NCBI GenBank assembly: GCA_002841395.1
Contig: PGZM01000013.1
Location: forward strand, 1-38,371
Direction: 5' to 3'
DNA length: 38,371 nt
Source: Firmicutes bacterium HGW-Firmicutes-9
GTDB lineage: Bacteria; Bacillota; Clostridia; Christensenellales; CAG-138
The notes below the pieces were generated by a model that saw only the letters and a program-made list of their open reading frames with translations, was not told where the DNA came from and did not search any database. Positions 1-8,923 of this stretch are shown here, in pieces; within the stretch, counting starts at the first letter, position 1; every line of letters begins with the position of its first letter. The position numbers and the translations under genes were made by a program.

Positions 1-3000
1 CTTCGCCCGCGAGGAAACCATCGCCGGAGAGCGTCACGCTGGAATCGCTCAGCGCGGTGCCGTCATATGCGCGGCTCTGCGTTGCGCCCGTGACCACAAT
101 GTTGCGCGGCGTGATCGTAACATCCGCGCTGCCGAAGGCCGGTGCGTAGTTCGGGTTCGTCGCCACGAAGTAGACAGTCTTGCTGTCGTCAACGTGCGTC
201 GCCGTCGGGCTGCTCGTCAGCGTGTAGGCCGCCGGATCGTTGCTGGGCGTCTCGCTGTAACGGATCGTCGTTCCGGTCGGAACGTTCGCACTGGCGGACA
301 CACCGTAAGCGGTGCCGTCATACATCTCGGTCACGTCGGTGGCGTCAACGGTCAGCGCGGTCGACGCGGTGATCGTCAGCGTGCCCTTGGTGACGTCGAT
401 CGTGTAGTTGTCGGCGTTCGTCGTAGCAAGCAGCGTGTAGGAGAACGTATTCTCCGCCGTGCCGACGTTGGTGATCGAACCGTCAGCGGTCGCGGTCGCG
501 AAGCCCTGACCCGCGACGAATCCGTCGTTGCCGGTCGTGTCGTAGTTCCAGTTGGGGTTCGTGAGCGCGCTGCCGTCGTACATCTTCGATGCATCTTCGG
601 TCGTCAGCGCGACAACTCTCTTATTAATGGTAATGACTTCGTTGCCGAACACCGGATTGTAGTTCGGGTTCGTGACCACGAAGTAGACCGTGGTTCCTGT
701 GGTCGCGTCTGTCGCCGTCGGACTGGTGGTGAGCGTGTAATCCGCCGGGTCGGTGCTGTTGGTCAGCGAGTAGCGGACGGTCGAGCCATCCACTGCCGGG
801 GTGACCGTGATCCCGTGCGCGACTGCGTCGTAGGTGCCCGTGTAGCCGTCGGAATCCGCCGTCGTGTTCGCCGGATCGATCGTGAGGAGGCCATCGGCGG
901 TCGACACATCATACTGATATGTTACATCCGTCGAGCCGTCCATGATCTTCACTTCGCCGAGCGTCACGCTGGTGGGATACGTGCCTGCGCTCGTGCCGCT
1001 GCCGGAAACGGTGTAGCCCGTGACCGTCAAGCCGGGCACATTAACCGAACCCGTGGTAATCTGCCGCGTGGTTCCATCATAGGTATACGCCGCGCTGTCT
1101 GCCGTGATCACGAGCGTCTTGTTCTGTGTGTAGCTCGCATAGATCGTCGTGTTTTCGGTCAGATCGTTTGCGCTGGCGGGATTGTAGGTGCCAAGCCAGT
1201 AGAAGTTCGTTGCGCCGACGGTGATGCTCTGCGGCGGGGTGACGTTATAGGTCGCGTCTCCCGTGCCGTAAGCAACCCACTCCGTGCCGATGACCGCGCC
1301 GTTTGCGCTGGCGCGATAGGTCACCTGCGGGTTGATTGTCAGTGCGCCGTCTACCCAGCTCACAGTGTATTGTTCCGTAACGTCTACGCCGCCGCTCAGG
1401 ATCACAAGCCCCGCCTGATCGGTAAAGGTCGTGGCGTACACACCGGGGTTGGTGCCGGAGGCGCCTGCGGTCGTGTTCTGAATCGTCAGTCCCGCGATGC
1501 TCGGCGTGATGCCGGAAACGCTCTTGACGGAACCGTCATAGTTGCGCGTCGCGCTGTTTGCGGTCAGCGTCAGCGCGGTCTTCTCTGCCCAAACGGCATA
1601 GAGCGTCAAGTTCGAGGAAGGCATCACAACACTGCTGCCTGGCGCGTAATTTGCGTCAGCCGCGGTTGCAGCGGAGTCGGTGTTCCAACCGAGGAAATAG
1701 TAGCCGTCACGCGTGAACGTGTTTGCGTCCACCGTGAAGCTTGTGCCCATGGTCTTCGTCGAGCTGTAGCTGGGGTTGCCGCCCGCCAAGCCGCCGTTGC
1801 CATCGTAGCTGAGGGTAAAGAGCGTCTTCTGGGTGTTGATCACCACAGCGTGATCTTCTATAATGCCGCTGAGCGTATAGCTGTTGCCAACATACGATGC
1901 TGCGTCAACGGTCGTGCCGTTGTCGGTCACGCTTGTGACTTCATAGCCAGCCGCTAAGGTCCATGTGACCGTCGTGCTCGCGTTGTAGACGAAGATACCC
2001 GCGCCGCTCTTGGAAGAAACACCTTCCACAGGGTCTGCGGTCACCGTTACGTCAAAAGTCTGGTCTTCCCAGATGGCATAGAGGCTGCCGGGCGCGGTGG
2101 GTACGCTGACGCCGAGCAGGACGCTATCGCCGGGGTTATACCAGCTGCCGGAGCCATCCGATGCGGTGTTCCAGCCGGTAAAGTTCTTTCCGGCATAGAG
2201 GAACGGATTGCTCTGCACGGTGTGATAGGTGTTGTTGATCGCACCACCCGTAAAGGTCGTCAGGTTGTCAGCTGTTGCGCCGCCGTTGCCGTCGTAGGTA
2301 ATCGTTACCGTCACCGAAGAATAGACCCAGACCGCGGTCAGCGTCGTGTCTTCGATGATCGTAATCAAGCTGTTGGGGTAGTAGATCTTGCTGTCCACGC
2401 TGGAACGCCAGCCGATGAAGACCTTCTCCGGCGGCGGTGTGACGGAGGCCAAAGTAAGCGATTTTACCTGCGCCTGGCTTCCCGCACCATACGTAACGCT
2501 ATCCACGGGCGCAGTGCCGGTGGCCTCGCCGAGACTATAGGTAATGGAGAAGTTTTCCGTACCGATCCAAACGGGGTACAACACCACGTTCTCGTAGATC
2601 TGCATGCTGGAGTTAAACAGAATCAGCGAGCCGCTCTTCATGATTAACCAGCCGCCGAACGCGTCCGTCGGATTGGGTTTGCTGGCTTCGGCTGCCGCCT
2701 GTGCCACCGCAAGCGCGCTTGCGCTGATGGTTCCGCCATATTCAATCGATCCAAGATCGACGACCGTGCCGCCGCTCGTGCCGAAGGAAACCGAATGCGC
2801 GATGCCGGTAAACGACGGTTGCTTCCAAACGCCGTAAACGATCAAATCATGCGCGGGCATGGTGCCCGTCCAGTTCATTTCACTTCCCGCATAGCCGGCC
2901 TGTGTGGTATACCAGCCTGCCCAGACATAGTCGGACGGAACACCCGCAGGAGGTGCAGAGGGCGTAGCGGGCACATAGGTAGAAAGCGATTTCTCATACA

Positions 3001-5131
3001 GCACCGTCGAAGAACCGATTGCGGTGTTGTAGTTGAACACGCTCAATGTATAGCTATTGCGCGAGTGGCGGATGTTGAGCGTGTCGATACTGTCCAGCGG
3101 CACGCTGGTCGAGCCGGGAATCGCCGTCTGCCAGGTGCTGTTGGTGTTGGTGTTATAGTATGCTGCCGTGAATCCTTCAAATCGGTTGTTGATGCCGAAG
3201 CTGCCGACGTTGTAGCCATAGGCCGTAACATATGGCGTCGAAGGCCAGCTGAGATCAAGGTTCTGGAGAATATGGTTGAATGTATCCGTTGTAACATAGG
3301 TGTTGGTATATTGCGCATAGAGGTTCAACACACCGCTGAAAAACAGCTGCGTGCCGCCGTCGGCGAAAATTTCCAGATAGCTCAGCTTTGTGCCGCTGTT
3401 TTCCGCATTCTGGAACCAGCCGGTATGCGTATATCCGCTCATGCCGCCGGAATAATAGCTCGTGATTTCGGAAGCAACCGGCCAATAATTGATCTTGGAT
3501 CCATAGCGTCCGCTTCTGGTTGTCCATGTAAAGAAACTGTTGTATGCGCTAAACGTGTTGCTGTATGTTTTTGTGCGCATCAGCCAGTTAACTGTCCAAA
3601 TCTGGCGATCATAATACACGTTCAGAACCGTGCTGCCATCGCCCTTGACCGTCACGGCGACCGATTTGGTCGCGTTATAGTCAAATCCCTTATAACTCTT
3701 TGTGGTATCCGCCGAAATCGGCGAAACAGAGGAGCCGGAAAGCGCCGTGCGCGAGGTTACCGTATCCGCGGCAACAACCGCATAGGAATCGCCGACCACC
3801 ACCTGCTGCCAGAACAGCACGGTATAACCGACGGTCTGCGCCGTCCATGTCGCGGTTAGCGTTACGTTGCTGCTCGGTCTCTGGCCAAAGGTAAACCCGG
3901 TCCAGCCGGCGAAGGTATAGCCGACCTTGCTGATTGTACTTGAGCCATTGTTTTGCGTGGCAATATATGCCTCAACCGCAGCTAACGTAAGTTTATCACC
4001 GGGTTGAATGTGCATCGGCGAGAGATACGTTCCACCGGCAGAATCAAATGAAATCCAGATAACCTTCTGGATGATCGGATAGAGGTTGATGCTTGCGCCG
4101 TCAACCGTCACGCTTGCGCCGACATCGGTCGTGTCGCCGGGTGTCAGTGTCCAGCCGACGAGTACTTCGTCCGCCGCAACCTGCAGGGCTGCGCTGCTGG
4201 GCATCGTGACGACATTGGAGGCATCCGGCGTCACGGTCATAAACACGGAACCAAACTGGTTGTAGAAGAATACAGAATAGGCAGGCTCAAACTTCGCGGT
4301 CAACGTGGTCGCTCCGTCTTCCGTGACTGTCTGCGTGCCAAAGGAATCAAACAGGGTGTTAGCATCGGTGAACCATCCGGCGAACTTCTGGCCGTCGGGC
4401 GCAGCGGGCACTTCCGGCTCGTCCAGCGTGTCGCCGTTTGCAACGATCTTCGTCGATACGCTTGCGCCGTCGACGACAAACGTGTAGGTCCAAAGCGGCG
4501 TGGTCTCCGGCAGGATACCGCCCTCCATGGAGAACGCGGCAAAGAGCATGCCGTCATCCAGAACAGCAGGCTCTTCCTCGATCACCGGCGCTTCTTCGGT
4601 TACGCCGAATTTTGCAATCAGCGTCAGATTCGCGGTAACAGGCGTGCCAAAGTCGTATGCCTCGTTTGCGCGGACATACCAGTACAGGAACACCTGGCCC
4701 ACATACGCTTCGCTGTCCGGCACCTGGGGAATGCTCGGCGCCTTGACCGTCTCTCCCTCTGCAACCGTCTGCTGCAGATCCCAAAGGGTCTCTCCGTCGA
4801 CAACAAAGTTGACGAGATACGTCACGGGTCCTTCCGGAATGATTTCCTCAACCGGCGTTTCCGACGGGAGCGGTGTTTCCGAAGGAACGGGCGTTGCTTC
4901 GTCCGTGTTTTCCGCTGCGGGAGTGGGCGAAGCCTCTTCTACTGGAGTCGTCGTCTCCGCGGCGGGTGTAACCTCCGCTGCTGTCGTTTCAGCCGGTGCG
5001 CTCGGTTCTGCCGTAGCGCTCGGTTCTGTTGGTGCCGTGTCTTCCGCCAGCGTACTGGTCGGAAGCAGCGCAAGCACCATCATCACGCAAAGCGTAAGGC
5101 TGATGACCCGTTTGATCTGCGACCATTTCAT
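1..5131 (-). CDS. Large secreted surface adhesin with InlB-type and MBG/YDG repeats (C-terminus outside window)
   Basis: The frame stays open from the ATG at 5131 to the left edge, giving about 1,710 residues with no stop, so the gene is partial at its 3' end. An AGGAGG site lies just upstream of the start. Residues 1-29 look like a signal peptide (KRV, then a hydrophobic run ending LPTSTLA). A Thr/Pro/Glu-rich linker follows to about residue 100. Residues ~105-1180 hold many divergent units ending in GW-x-T/N-D followed by LT-L/Y-A-x-W, typical of Listeria-Bacteroides (InlB B / Flg_new) repeats. From ~1180 on, units carry YDG motifs and end in LTI-like strands, typical of MBG/YDG beta-sandwich repeats. 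The likely role is adhesion or matrix binding at the cell surface. No LPxTG or SLH anchor is visible; it would lie in the missing C-terminus. Repeat classes are recognised by eye; ligand unknown. Confidence 0.85.
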   Translation of the reverse strand, partial: MKWSQIKRVISLTLCVMMVLALLPTSTLAEDTAPTEPSATAEPSAPAETTAAEVTPAAETTTPVEEASPTPAAENTDEATPVPSETPLPSETPVEEIIPEGPVTYLVNFVVDGETLWDLQQTVAEGETVKAPSIPQVPDSEAYVGQVFLYWYVRANEAYDFGTPVTANLTLIAKFGVTEEAPVIEEEPAVLDDGMLFAAFSMEGGILPETTPLWTYTFVVDGASVSTKIVANGDTLDEPEVPAAPDGQKFAGWFTDANTLFDSFGTQTVTEDGATTLTAKFEPAYSVFFYNQFGSVFMTVTPDASNVVTMPSSAALQVAADEVLVGWTLTPGDTTDVGASVTVDGASINLYPIIQKVIWISFDSAGGTYLSPMHIQPGDKLTLAAVEAYIATQNNGSSTISKVGYTFAGWTGFTFGQRPSSNVTLTATWTAQTVGYTVLFWQQVVVGDSYAVVAADTVTSRTALSGSSVSPISADTTKSYKGFDYNATKSVAVTVKGDGSTVLNVYYDRQIWTVNWLMRTKTYSNTFSAYNSFFTWTTRSGRYGSKINYWPVASEITSYYSGGMSGYTHTGWFQNAENSGTKLSYLEIFADGGTQLFFSGVLNLYAQYTNTYVTTDTFNHILQNLDLSWPSTPYVTAYGYNVGSFGINNRFEGFTAAYYNTNTNSTWQTAIPGSTSVPLDSIDTLNIRHSRNSYTLSVFNYNTAIGSSTVLYEKSLSTYVPATPSAPPAGVPSDYVWAGWYTTQAGYAGSEMNWTGTMPAHDLIVYGVWKQPSFTGIAHSVSFGTSGGTVVDLGSIEYGGTISASALAVAQAAAEASKPNPTDAFGGWLIMKSGSLILFNSSMQIYENVVLYPVWIGTENFSITYSLGEATGTAPVDSVTYGAGSQAQVKSLTLASVTPPPEKVFIGWRSSVDSKIYYPNSLITIIEDTTLTAVWVYSSVTVTITYDGNGGATADNLTTFTGGAINNTYHTVQSNPFLYAGKNFTGWNTASDGSGSWYNPGDSVLLGVSVPTAPGSLYAIWEDQTFDVTVTADPVEGVSSKSGAGIFVYNASTTVTWTLAAGYEVTSVTDNGTTVDAASYVGNSYTLSGIIEDHAVVINTQKTLFTLSYDGNGGLAGGNPSYSSTKTMGTSFTVDANTFTRDGYYFLGWNTDSAATAADANYAPGSSVVMPSSNLTLYAVWAEKTALTLTANSATRNYDGSVKSVSGITPSIAGLTIQNTTAGASGTNPGVYATTFTDQAGLVILSGGVDVTEQYTVSWVDGALTINPQVTYRASANGAVIGTEWVAYGTGDATYNVTPPQSITVGATNFYWLGTYNPASANDLTENTTIYASYTQNKTLVITADSAAYTYDGTTRQITTGSVNVPGLTVTGYTVSGSGTSAGTYPTSVTLGEVKIMDGSTDVTYQYDVSTADGLLTIDPANTTADSDGYTGTYDAVAHGITVTPAVDGSTVRYSLTNSTDPADYTLTTSPTATDATTGTTVYFVVTNPNYNPVFGNEVITINKRVVALTTEDASKMYDGSALTNPNWNYDTTGNDGFVAGQGFATATADGSITNVGTAENTFSYTLLATTNADNYTIDVTKGTLTITASTALTVDATDVTEMYDGTAYGVSASANVPTGTTIRYSETPSNDPAAYTLTSSPTATHVDDSKTVYFVATNPNYAPAFGSADVTITPRNIVVTGATQSRAYDGTALSDSSVTLSGDGFLAGE

Positions 5132-5271
5132 GAATTCTGCCTCCTGAGATCTATCGTTTTGAATAAACAATTGCATTGAACTAGATATATTTTTTGCACT
5201 GTAGCATATTGTAAGGTATGTCCATTACATAAATGTTGCTTTCGATTACTTTCTACTCTTTATTATTACGA

Positions 5272-5303
5272 GTTTCGTGACATTATATCAGCGTTTCATG
5301 ACA
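5272..5303 (-). promoter_or_regulatory. Adhesin promoter with 21-bp-phased direct repeat
   Basis: On the minus strand a perfect extended -10 (TGATATAAT, plus-strand 5282-5290) precedes the adhesin by about 150 bases. It lies between two near-identical direct repeats, GTTTCGTGACA (5272-5282) and GTTTCATGACA (5293-5303), offset by exactly 21 bp, or two helical turns. The -35 position is poor, which suits an extended -10 or a regulator-dependent promoter. Assignment is by consensus match only. Confidence 0.5.
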
Positions 5304-5459
5304 CAAGCGTTGGCTTTGTTACATGCGTGTTGCTTGCAAAAACGCTTATGGCCGAAGGTCAATTATTACATGGTCACAATTCCCATTCTCATGTATACAA
5401 CTGTTTTTAGGCGCTCTGCCACTATGTAACAAGCTATGCCTAGTTTCTGGCAAAAAATA
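5304..5459. other. Non-coding stretch upstream of the adhesin
   Basis: This AT-rich stretch lies between the adhesin promoter and the asnA terminator. No open frame with a ribosome binding site, no RNA fold and no clear repeat was recognised. It could contain upstream activator sites for the adhesin. Confidence 0.4.
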
Positions 5460-5493
5460 AAACCGCCGTCCATTTCGGACAGCGGTTTTTTGA
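5460..5493 (-). terminator. Intrinsic terminator of asnA
   Basis: Arms AAACCGC..GTCC and GGAC..GCGGTTT (one mismatch, loop ATTTC) are flanked by a T-run in the minus-strand direction (complement of the A-run at 5453-5462). It sits about 12 bases past the asnA stop. The plus strand also ends in six T, so it could work both ways. Confidence 0.8.
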
Positions 5494-5504
5494 ACGAAAA
5501 AATG

Positions 5505-6512
5505 TTACAATAGTGTTACGCCGGCATGTTCGCACATCGCCATTGTCTCAGCATCCCAGAGCGAACTTTGCACTTCGCCGATGTGCGCCTTGTTCAACAG
5601 CAGCATGCACAAACGCGACTGGCCAATACCACCGCCTATTGTTTGCGGCAGCTTGTTTTCCAACAACATCTTGTGGAATGGCAGCGCGCGTCTGTTCTCG
5701 CAACCGGCGATGGTAAGCTGCTTTGAGAGGGTTTCCGCATCGACGCGAACACCCATGCTCGAGATTTCAAACGCGCAATCCAGCAGCGGATTATAGAAGA
5801 GAATGTCGCCGTTGATCTGCCAGTCGTCATAGTCCGGCGCTCTGCCATCGTGGGGTTTTCCGTCGGTCAATTTGCCGCCGATGCCCATGACAAACGTCGT
5901 CGGATGTTGCTTGACATAGCGATATTCGCGCTCTTTCGGGTCACAATCGGGATACATATCGAGCAATTCCTGTGCCGTGACGAACGAAACGTCCCGGCTG
6001 ACGAACGGCGTGAGCACGTCATACTTTGCGCAGATGATCTGCTGGGTATAATAAATCGCGTCCACGATGTTCAGAACGGCCTGCTTGAGCGTCTCTTCGC
6101 TACGCTCTTCGGGCGTAATGACTTTCTCCCAATCCCACTGGTCGACATAGACGGAATGCAGGTTGTCCAGCGCTTCGTCACGACGGATGGCGTTCATGTC
6201 GGTCACAAGACCCTTGCCGGAGCGGAAGCCATAACGGCCGAGCGCATAGCGCTTCCATTTGGCGAGGGACTGCACCACCTCGCCATGCCCGCCGGTTGCC
6301 GGGATGTCGAAGGAGACGGGACGTTCCACGCCGTTGAGATTATCGTTTAAGCCCTCCGCCGGATTGACGAACAGCGGCGCGGATACGCGCTTGAGGCGCA
6401 GCACCGCAGATAGGGACTCGAGAAACGTGCTTTTGATGATTTCGATGGCATTCTGTGTGTCGTAGAGCCCCAGTTTGGAGCGGTAGCCCTGCGGAATGAA
6501 CGACTTGGACAT
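5505..6512 (-). CDS. asnA: Aspartate--ammonia ligase (asparagine synthetase A)
   Basis: This 335-residue cytoplasmic enzyme makes asparagine from aspartate, ammonia and ATP. The sequence matches the AsnA family along its whole length: N-terminal YRSKLGLYDTQNAIE, central DMNAIRRDE and DQWDWEK, and C-terminal IGGGIGQSRLCMLLL, the class II synthetase-like nucleotide-binding end. Length is normal for the family (about 330). An AAGGAGGAG site lies 8-9 bases before the ATG. It has its own promoter and terminator and so is monocistronic. The leader is only about 30 bases, too short for a T-box. asnS lies about 4 kb away on the same strand but is not co-transcribed with it. Confidence 0.96.
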   Translation of the reverse strand: MSKSFIPQGYRSKLGLYDTQNAIEIIKSTFLESLSAVLRLKRVSAPLFVNPAEGLNDNLNGVERPVSFDIPATGGHGEVVQSLAKWKRYALGRYGFRSGKGLVTDMNAIRRDEALDNLHSVYVDQWDWEKVITPEERSEETLKQAVLNIVDAIYYTQQIICAKYDVLTPFVSRDVSFVTAQELLDMYPDCDPKEREYRYVKQHPTTFVMGIGGKLTDGKPHDGRAPDYDDWQINGDILFYNPLLDCAFEISSMGVRVDAETLSKQLTIAGCENRRALPFHKMLLENKLPQTIGGGIGQSRLCMLLLNKAHIGEVQSSLWDAETMAMCEHAGVTLL

Positions 6513-6549
6513 GTTTTCTCCTCCTTTTTCCCTTGACGGGTTACAAATT

Positions 6550-6579
6550 AGTTTAGCCTTGCTGAAAAAAGATTGTCAA
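6550..6579 (-). promoter_or_regulatory. Promoter of asnA
   Basis: The minus strand shows a perfect -35 TTGACA (plus 6574-6579), an 18-bp spacer and TAAACT (plus 6550-6555). Predicted transcription starts near 6543, about 30 bases before the ATG. Confidence 0.65.
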
Positions 6580-6686
6580 GGCATTTACGCAACACGGCGC
6601 GAGATTATATATAAATTTCTCCTTTTCTGCGAAATTTCTCGTATTTTACGCCTCAAAACGCGCTCCGGCCCGCATGCCTTGTGTCA

Positions 6687-6715
6687 TTGACAGGCCGTCG
6701 GATGATGGATATATT
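6687..6715 (+). promoter_or_regulatory. Promoter of the TupA-like gene
   Basis: TTGACA at 6687-6692, a 17-bp spacer and TATATT at 6710-6715. This leaves an untranslated leader of about 95 bases before the ATG at 6817. No riboswitch was recognised in it. It points away from the asnA promoter, so the two genes are divergent. Confidence 0.7.
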
Positions 6716-6816
6716 ATACGCATCAGGGGGTTTCGCATGCGTTGCGCATGTTAAGAACCGTCTTGATCACTCCCACTCGGAAACCACGGCATGCCAGCCG
6801 AAAGAAGGAAACGTGC

Positions 6817-7746
6817 ATGAAAAATCATCTGAAGAACGTGATATCATCCTTACCTTCCAAATTGTTTTTCGCGCTTTCCTCCAGAAATCTGCTCAACTGG
6901 ATGCCGGACAAACCGTATCTCTCTGCTCTGTGGCAGGCGCACTTTCATCAGGCTTATCCCTGGAAGAATCCTCGCTCCTTCAACGAAAAGCTCCAGTGGC
7001 TCAAAGCAAACGATCATAATCCGCTCTATCCCACGTTGGTAGACAAGTACGCCGTTCGCAGCTACATTGCTGATAAAATAGGAGAACAATACTTGATCCC
7101 CTTGGTTGGCGGCCCATGGAACAGCTTTGACGAGATTGATTTTGCGCAGCTGCCGGAACAGTTCGTTCTCAAATGCACGCACGACAGCGGCGGTGTCGTC
7201 ATCTGTCACGGCAAGGACTCGTTTGATAGGAAGTCTGCACGGGAAAAGATCGAGAAGAGCCTCAAGCGCAACTACTATTGGGGCGGCCGTGAGTGGCCGT
7301 ATCGCGACATTCAGCCGCGCATCATTGCAGAAGCCTTTATGGCGGATGATTCGGGCAACTCATTAGTCGACTATAAATTCTACATGTTTGGCGGAACAGC
7401 CCGTTGCATTCTTGTTTGCACCAATCGTTCCGCGAAAAGCAAGATGAATATGACGTTCTTCACCCCCGATTGGAACCGGTTGCCGTTTGAGCGGCAATAT
7501 AGAAACGACCCGAATGAACTGGTGAAGCCGGAACACTTTGATGAAATGCTTTCTCTGGCCGAGCAGTTATCTGCAAATCTGCCGTTTGCCCGAATTGATT
7601 TGTACGAAATCAACCGTAAGGTGTATTTTGGAGAAATCACGCTTCATCCTGCCAGCGGGTTGGGTAAATTTGACCCCGTCGAGTGGGATTATACGCTCGG
7701 CGAGTGGTTGGATTTAGAGCGTTACTTTCCCGGCAAATTCGTTTGA
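6817..7746 (+). CDS. TupA-like ATP-grasp protein, polysaccharide/teichuronopeptide biosynthesis type
   Basis: This 309-residue cytoplasmic protein resembles the TupA-like ATP-grasp family (Pfam ATPgrasp_TupA), whose members sit in capsule and teichuronopeptide loci and are thought to ligate amino acids or similar groups to surface polymers. Visible family features are PRSFNEKLQWLK near the N-terminus, DKYAVRSYI, the FVLKCTHDSGG nucleotide-binding strand, and ARIDLYEI plus GEITLHPASG near the C-terminus, which hold the acidic metal-binding residues. The start at 6817 is preferred because AGAAGGAAA lies 6-8 bases upstream; an in-frame ATG at 6742 has no such site. It stands alone here, without glycosyltransferase neighbours, so its substrate cannot be read from context. 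Confidence 0.85.
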   Translation: MKNHLKNVISSLPSKLFFALSSRNLLNWMPDKPYLSALWQAHFHQAYPWKNPRSFNEKLQWLKANDHNPLYPTLVDKYAVRSYIADKIGEQYLIPLVGGPWNSFDEIDFAQLPEQFVLKCTHDSGGVVICHGKDSFDRKSAREKIEKSLKRNYYWGGREWPYRDIQPRIIAEAFMADDSGNSLVDYKFYMFGGTARCILVCTNRSAKSKMNMTFFTPDWNRLPFERQYRNDPNELVKPEHFDEMLSLAEQLSANLPFARIDLYEINRKVYFGEITLHPASGLGKFDPVEWDYTLGEWLDLERYFPGKFV

Positions 7747-7853
7747 ACCCCGCTTCTTTATGATGTTTCAATCAACCGCTGCGTTTTCTTGAATCGCAGA
7801 TGACATTTGTCATAGCATCGCAAACTGATTTTTGCTATATATAAAGAAAATTG

Positions 7854-7862
7854 TGCTATACT
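7854..7862 (+). promoter_or_regulatory. Extended -10 promoter of deoD
   Basis: TGCTATACT (extended -10) lies 42 bases before the deoD ATG. No -35 at ideal spacing is seen; TTGCTA at 7832-7837 would need a 19-bp spacer. A GGAGG site at 7891-7896 precedes the start. Confidence 0.5.
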
Positions 7863-7904
7863 GATAACGTATTCACATCATAATGTTGATTCGGAGGTAT
7901 CGAA

Positions 7905-8624
7905 ATGAAACCCGCCAATTTAACCCCGCACATCAGCTGCAGCCCCGATGATTTTGCCAAGACCGTGTTGATGCCCGGCGACCCGCTGCGCGCAAAGCAC
8001 ATCGCAGAGACGTATCTGACGGACTACGAGCTCGTCAATAACGTCCGCGGCATTCAGGGCTATACAGGATACTTCGAGGGCAAGCGCGTCTCTGTGATGG
8101 CCAGCGGCATGGGTATGCCGAGCATGGGCATCTACTCGTTTGAGCTCTACAACTTCTTCGGCGTTGAGACTATCATCCGCATCGGTTCCGCGGGCGGCAT
8201 GCATCCCGACCTGAAGCTATTTGATATCGTGCTCGGTCAGGGCGCCTGCACCAACTCCGCCTATTTTTCGCAGTATGGCATTCCCGGCAGCTTCGCGCCC
8301 ATCGCGGACTACGCGACGCTCAAGCGCGCAGTGGAAGAGTGCGAAAAGCGCGGACTGAACTACAAGGTCGGCAACATCCTCTCCAGCGACGTGTTCTATT
8401 CCGAAAAGGGCATGGAAGGCACGTTGGAGTGGGCAAAGCTCGGCGTACTCGCAGTCGAGATGGAAGCCGCGGCGCTGTATATGAACGCCGCGCGCGCGGG
8501 CAAGAAAGCCCTTGCCATCTGCACGATCTCCGATCTTCTGATCGGCGGCGCTGTCACCACATCGGAAGAGCGCCAGACCGCGTTCCACGATATGATGCAA
8601 GTTGCGCTGACAATCGCAGAGTAA
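7905..8624 (+). CDS. deoD: Purine-nucleoside phosphorylase, DeoD type
   Basis: The 239-residue enzyme splits purine (deoxy)nucleosides with phosphate into base and (deoxy)ribose-1-phosphate for purine salvage in the cytoplasm. The match to the hexameric DeoD family is end to end: PHIS near the N-terminus (active-site His from the neighbouring subunit), VLMPGDPLRAKHIAET phosphate site, VNNVRG, SGMGMPS, GSAGG, VEMEAAALY nucleoside site, then SDLLIGG with the catalytic Asp and EERQTAF with the catalytic Arg. Start is set by CGGAGG 8 bases upstream. Transcription likely ends at the hairpin at 8719-8757. A decayed second copy of its last ten codons lies 76 bp downstream. Confidence 0.97.
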   Translation: MKPANLTPHISCSPDDFAKTVLMPGDPLRAKHIAETYLTDYELVNNVRGIQGYTGYFEGKRVSVMASGMGMPSMGIYSFELYNFFGVETIIRIGSAGGMHPDLKLFDIVLGQGACTNSAYFSQYGIPGSFAPIADYATLKRAVEECEKRGLNYKVGNILSSDVFYSEKGMEGTLEWAKLGVLAVEMEAAALYMNAARAGKKALAICTISDLLIGGAVTTSEERQTAFHDMMQVALTIAE

Positions 8625-8638
8625 TCTGTTTGTAATTC

Positions 8639-8663
8639 GATTATATTTTTAAGAAATATAATC
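8639..8663. repeat. Perfect 10-bp inverted repeat between deoD and the deoD relic
   Basis: GATTATATTT and AAATATAATC form a perfect AT-only-flanked stem with loop TTAAG. No T-run follows, so it is not a normal terminator. It lies exactly between the deoD stop and the duplicated deoD 3' end, and may be the scar of the event that removed the rest of the second copy. Confidence 0.6.
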
Positions 8664-8667
8664 TGGG

Positions 8668-8700
8668 ATGATGCAGGTTGCACTGACGATCGCTGAATAA
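8668..8700 (+). pseudogene. Relic of the 3' end of a second deoD copy
   Basis: Eleven codons here read MMQVALTIAE-stop, identical in protein to the end of deoD (8592-8624). The DNA differs at 5 of 33 bases, all in third codon positions and all synonymous. A fresh duplication would not show only synonymous changes, so this looks like what is left of a diverged, once functional paralog after deletion. There is no start context of its own. Confidence 0.75.
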
Positions 8701-8718
8701 TATCCATTATCAAGCAAC

Positions 8719-8757
8719 AAAACGAGGTTCGCCGGATGAAGTCTGGTGGACCTCGTT
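8719..8757 (+). terminator. Hairpin downstream of deoD, probable terminator
   Basis: AAACGAGGT pairs with ACCTCGTTT; an inner CGCC/GGTG stem extends it. The T-tract after it is interrupted (TTTCTCACTTTT), so it is a weaker terminator call. Confidence 0.55.
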
Positions 8758-8830
8758 TCTCACTTTTGCCCGACTTTATGGCAGGAAGCCTATCTGCTTG
8801 TGAACTTCTTGTTGCTTTTCTTCTGGATTG

Positions 8831-8859
8831 TTGCTTTTCAGTTCATGCAAGACTATCAT
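8831..8859 (+). promoter_or_regulatory. Possible promoter of the NAGPA-domain gene
   Basis: TTGCTT at 8831-8836, a 17-bp spacer and TATCAT at 8854-8859. The -35 is weak, the spacing ideal. It is about 65 bases before the chosen start at 8924. Confidence 0.4.
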
Positions 8860-8923
8860 CATTAAGATTATTAGTGTCGATTCATTCGGGAAGATTTCCC
8901 GCCACTCATCGAAAGGAATCCAT

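Noticed and set aside
194..1957. 587-residue plus-strand open frame
   Set aside because: It is antisense to the adhesin frame, Arg/Val-rich, with no ribosome binding site or family features.
6513..6579. T-box control of asnA or asnS
   Set aside because: Predicted leaders are about 30-45 bases, far too short for a T-box.
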